The notes beneath the pieces are model-generated. The model ran no database searches, was not told the DNA's origin, and saw only the letters and a program-made list of their open reading frames with translations. DNA of 64,000 nucleotides from Virgibacillus necropolis (GTDB lineage Bacteria > Bacillota > Bacilli > Bacillales > Amphibacillaceae): the NCBI RefSeq assembly GCF_002224365.1, contig NZ_CP022437.1:186001-250000 (forward strand), in the 5' to 3' direction. Made by a program: the position numbers and the translations under genes. Positions 63,156 to 64,000 of this stretch are shown here, piece by piece. How positions within the stretch are numbered: position 1 is the first letter of the stretch; every line of letters begins with the position of its first letter.

Positions 63156-63794
63156 CTACTTTTCTTCCTTATCGTCAGGTTCTGCGCCTACTAATTCTGG
63201 CTCAGCATCCTCATCTGATTCTTCGCCTTCAATATCTTCTACAGTATCTGGTGGTACAACCGTTACGATGGTTGTATCTGCATCCTCAAGAAACTCGTAA
63301 TTCTTTCCTGCTGGTAAGTCAGCTATAGAGATACTGTCGCCGATTTCTAGTTTAGATACATCTACTGAAATTTCTTCTGGAATATCACCTGGTTTTGCGC
63401 GTACCTGCAATTCATGCATTGTTTGTTGTAAGACGCCACCATCTTTTGCACCTTGAGCTTCTCCTTCTACATTAAATGGTACCTCAACGTCCATTTCCTC
63501 GGACATATTTACAATATAAAAATCTACGTGTACTAGTTCATCTTTAATCGGATTCATTTGATAATCATGCAGCATTACATCTACAGAAGAATCATTTTCG
63601 ATATCTAATGAAATAATTGCGTTTCTACCTTCATCACGAACTGTTTTTATTAAATCAACACTATCTACCGCTATAGCCTTGGATTCCTTTTTCTTCCCAT
63701 AAACTACACCAGGAACATGCCCAATTTGCCTTGTATTTTTCAGTGCTGAACGTTCTTGACTATTACGTAATGTTGCTTTTAATTTTACTGCCAT
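63156..63794 (-). CDS. rplY: 50S ribosomal protein L25, CTC/TL5 form
   Basis: bL25 (212 residues) of the long CTC/TL5 type; it binds 5S rRNA. The N-terminal 5S-binding domain (residues 1-95; KLKATLRNSQERSALKNTRQIG) is followed by the TL5 beta domain and an acidic tail (DIEGEESDEDAEPELVGAEPDDKEE). B. subtilis ctc is a sigma-B stress gene; a sigma-B-like site lies upstream here. GGAGGGTGTAAAAG precedes the ATG. It lies between prs and pth, as expected. Confidence 0.95.
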   Translation of the reverse strand: MAVKLKATLRNSQERSALKNTRQIGHVPGVVYGKKKESKAIAVDSVDLIKTVRDEGRNAIISLDIENDSSVDVMLHDYQMNPIKDELVHVDFYIVNMSEEMDVEVPFNVEGEAQGAKDGGVLQQTMHELQVRAKPGDIPEEISVDVSKLEIGDSISIADLPAGKNYEFLEDADTTIVTVVPPDTVEDIEGEESDEDAEPELVGAEPDDKEEK

Positions 63795-63841
63795 CTTTTA
63801 CACCCTCCATTATTTAACAAACTTAGCATCTGCCAAGCTTA

Positions 63842-63867
63842 AATTCCTTTTCACTTATTAAGTAAAC
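63842..63867 (-). promoter_or_regulatory. Possible sigma-B promoter for rplY/ctc
   Basis: GTTTAC (63867-63862), 14-base spacer, GGAATT (63847-63842). Spacing fits the sigma-B consensus GTTTAA-N14-GGGTAT, but the -10 has several mismatches. Expected from B. subtilis ctc regulation. Confidence 0.35.
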
Positions 63868-63922
63868 TATCGAATTGCATTACTACTCATTATTATTTCC
63901 CGTATTCATTTACTTTTAAACC

Positions 63923-64000
63923 TTAATCAAACAGTATGCTTACAGATTTCATTTCATGAACGCGTATAATAGCTTCACCAATTAATGGCGCTACAGAGAG
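63923..64000 (-). CDS. prs: Ribose-phosphate pyrophosphokinase, C-terminal end (cut by window edge)
   Basis: The last 25 codons (LSVAPLIGEAIIRVHEMKSV...LFD, TAA) match the C-terminus of Bacillus Prs, which makes PRPP from ribose-5-phosphate and ATP. The rest lies beyond the window end. Its position before rplY/ctc is the conserved order. Confidence 0.92.
   Translation of the reverse strand, partial: LSVAPLIGEAIIRVHEMKSVSILFD

Overview
The window is a low-GC, near-origin chromosomal segment of an endospore-forming Gram-positive bacterium of the Bacillaceae. Gene order follows the Bacillus subtilis prs-to-rpoB interval almost gene for gene, but on the minus strand: prs, rplY (ctc), pth, fin, mfd, spoVT, yabM, yabN, rqcP, yabP, yabQ, divIC, yabR, spoIIE, yabS, yabT, tilS, hpt, ftsH, coaX, hslO, yacD-like, cysK, folP, folB, folK, yazB, lysS, two rRNA operons with nine tRNAs, ctsR, mcsA, mcsB, clpC, radA, yacL, gltX, cysE, cysS, mrnC, rlmB, rae1, sigH, rpmG, secE, nusG, rplK, rplA, rplJ, rplL, ybxB, rpoB. 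Protein sequences and repeat types suggest the Oceanobacillus/Virgibacillus group; this is inference, not a tested placement.

Layout. 1-6.1 kb: transcription and translation genes, with an L10 leader, promoters and attenuator-like hairpins. 6.1-13.1 kb: RNA processing, Cys and Glu aminoacylation and cysteine synthesis under a Cys T-box, then yacL. 13.3-19.5 kb: radA and the CtsR heat-shock operon. 19.6-20.3 kb: an mgtC-like gene. 20.5-31.4 kb: two nearly identical 16S-23S-5S operons separated by nine tRNAs. 32-38.7 kb: lysS, folate genes, cysK, a foldase-like protein and Hsp33. 38.7-46 kb: coaX, ftsH, hpt, tilS, a kinase and a VWA protein. 46-64 kb: sporulation, division, ribosome-rescue and repair genes, ending in the 3' end of prs.

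Departures from the conserved order are the main points of interest. disA, ispD/ispF and pabB/pabA/pabC are absent from their usual positions. dusB survives only as a 43-codon stub. mgtC and a three-gene plus-strand block (membrane protein, MarR regulator, MFS transporter) have been added. A tRNA-Met sits on the opposite strand from its neighbours. At least three families of structured dispersed repeats lie between genes, and one occupies the ispDF position.

Regulatory sites readable from sequence include a Cys T-box, an L10 leader, a CtsR box, an rrn promoter, forespore-type promoters for fin (sigma-F-like) and spoVT (sigma-G), a MarR-type operator, and a possible L1-responsive motif repeated before rplK and rplA. 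I found no CRISPR array, prophage or defence system. The best candidates for under-described biology are the repeat families with interchangeable hairpin cores, the promoter-terminator-repeat arrangement between secE and nusG, and a G9 tract in the spoIIE phosphatase domain.
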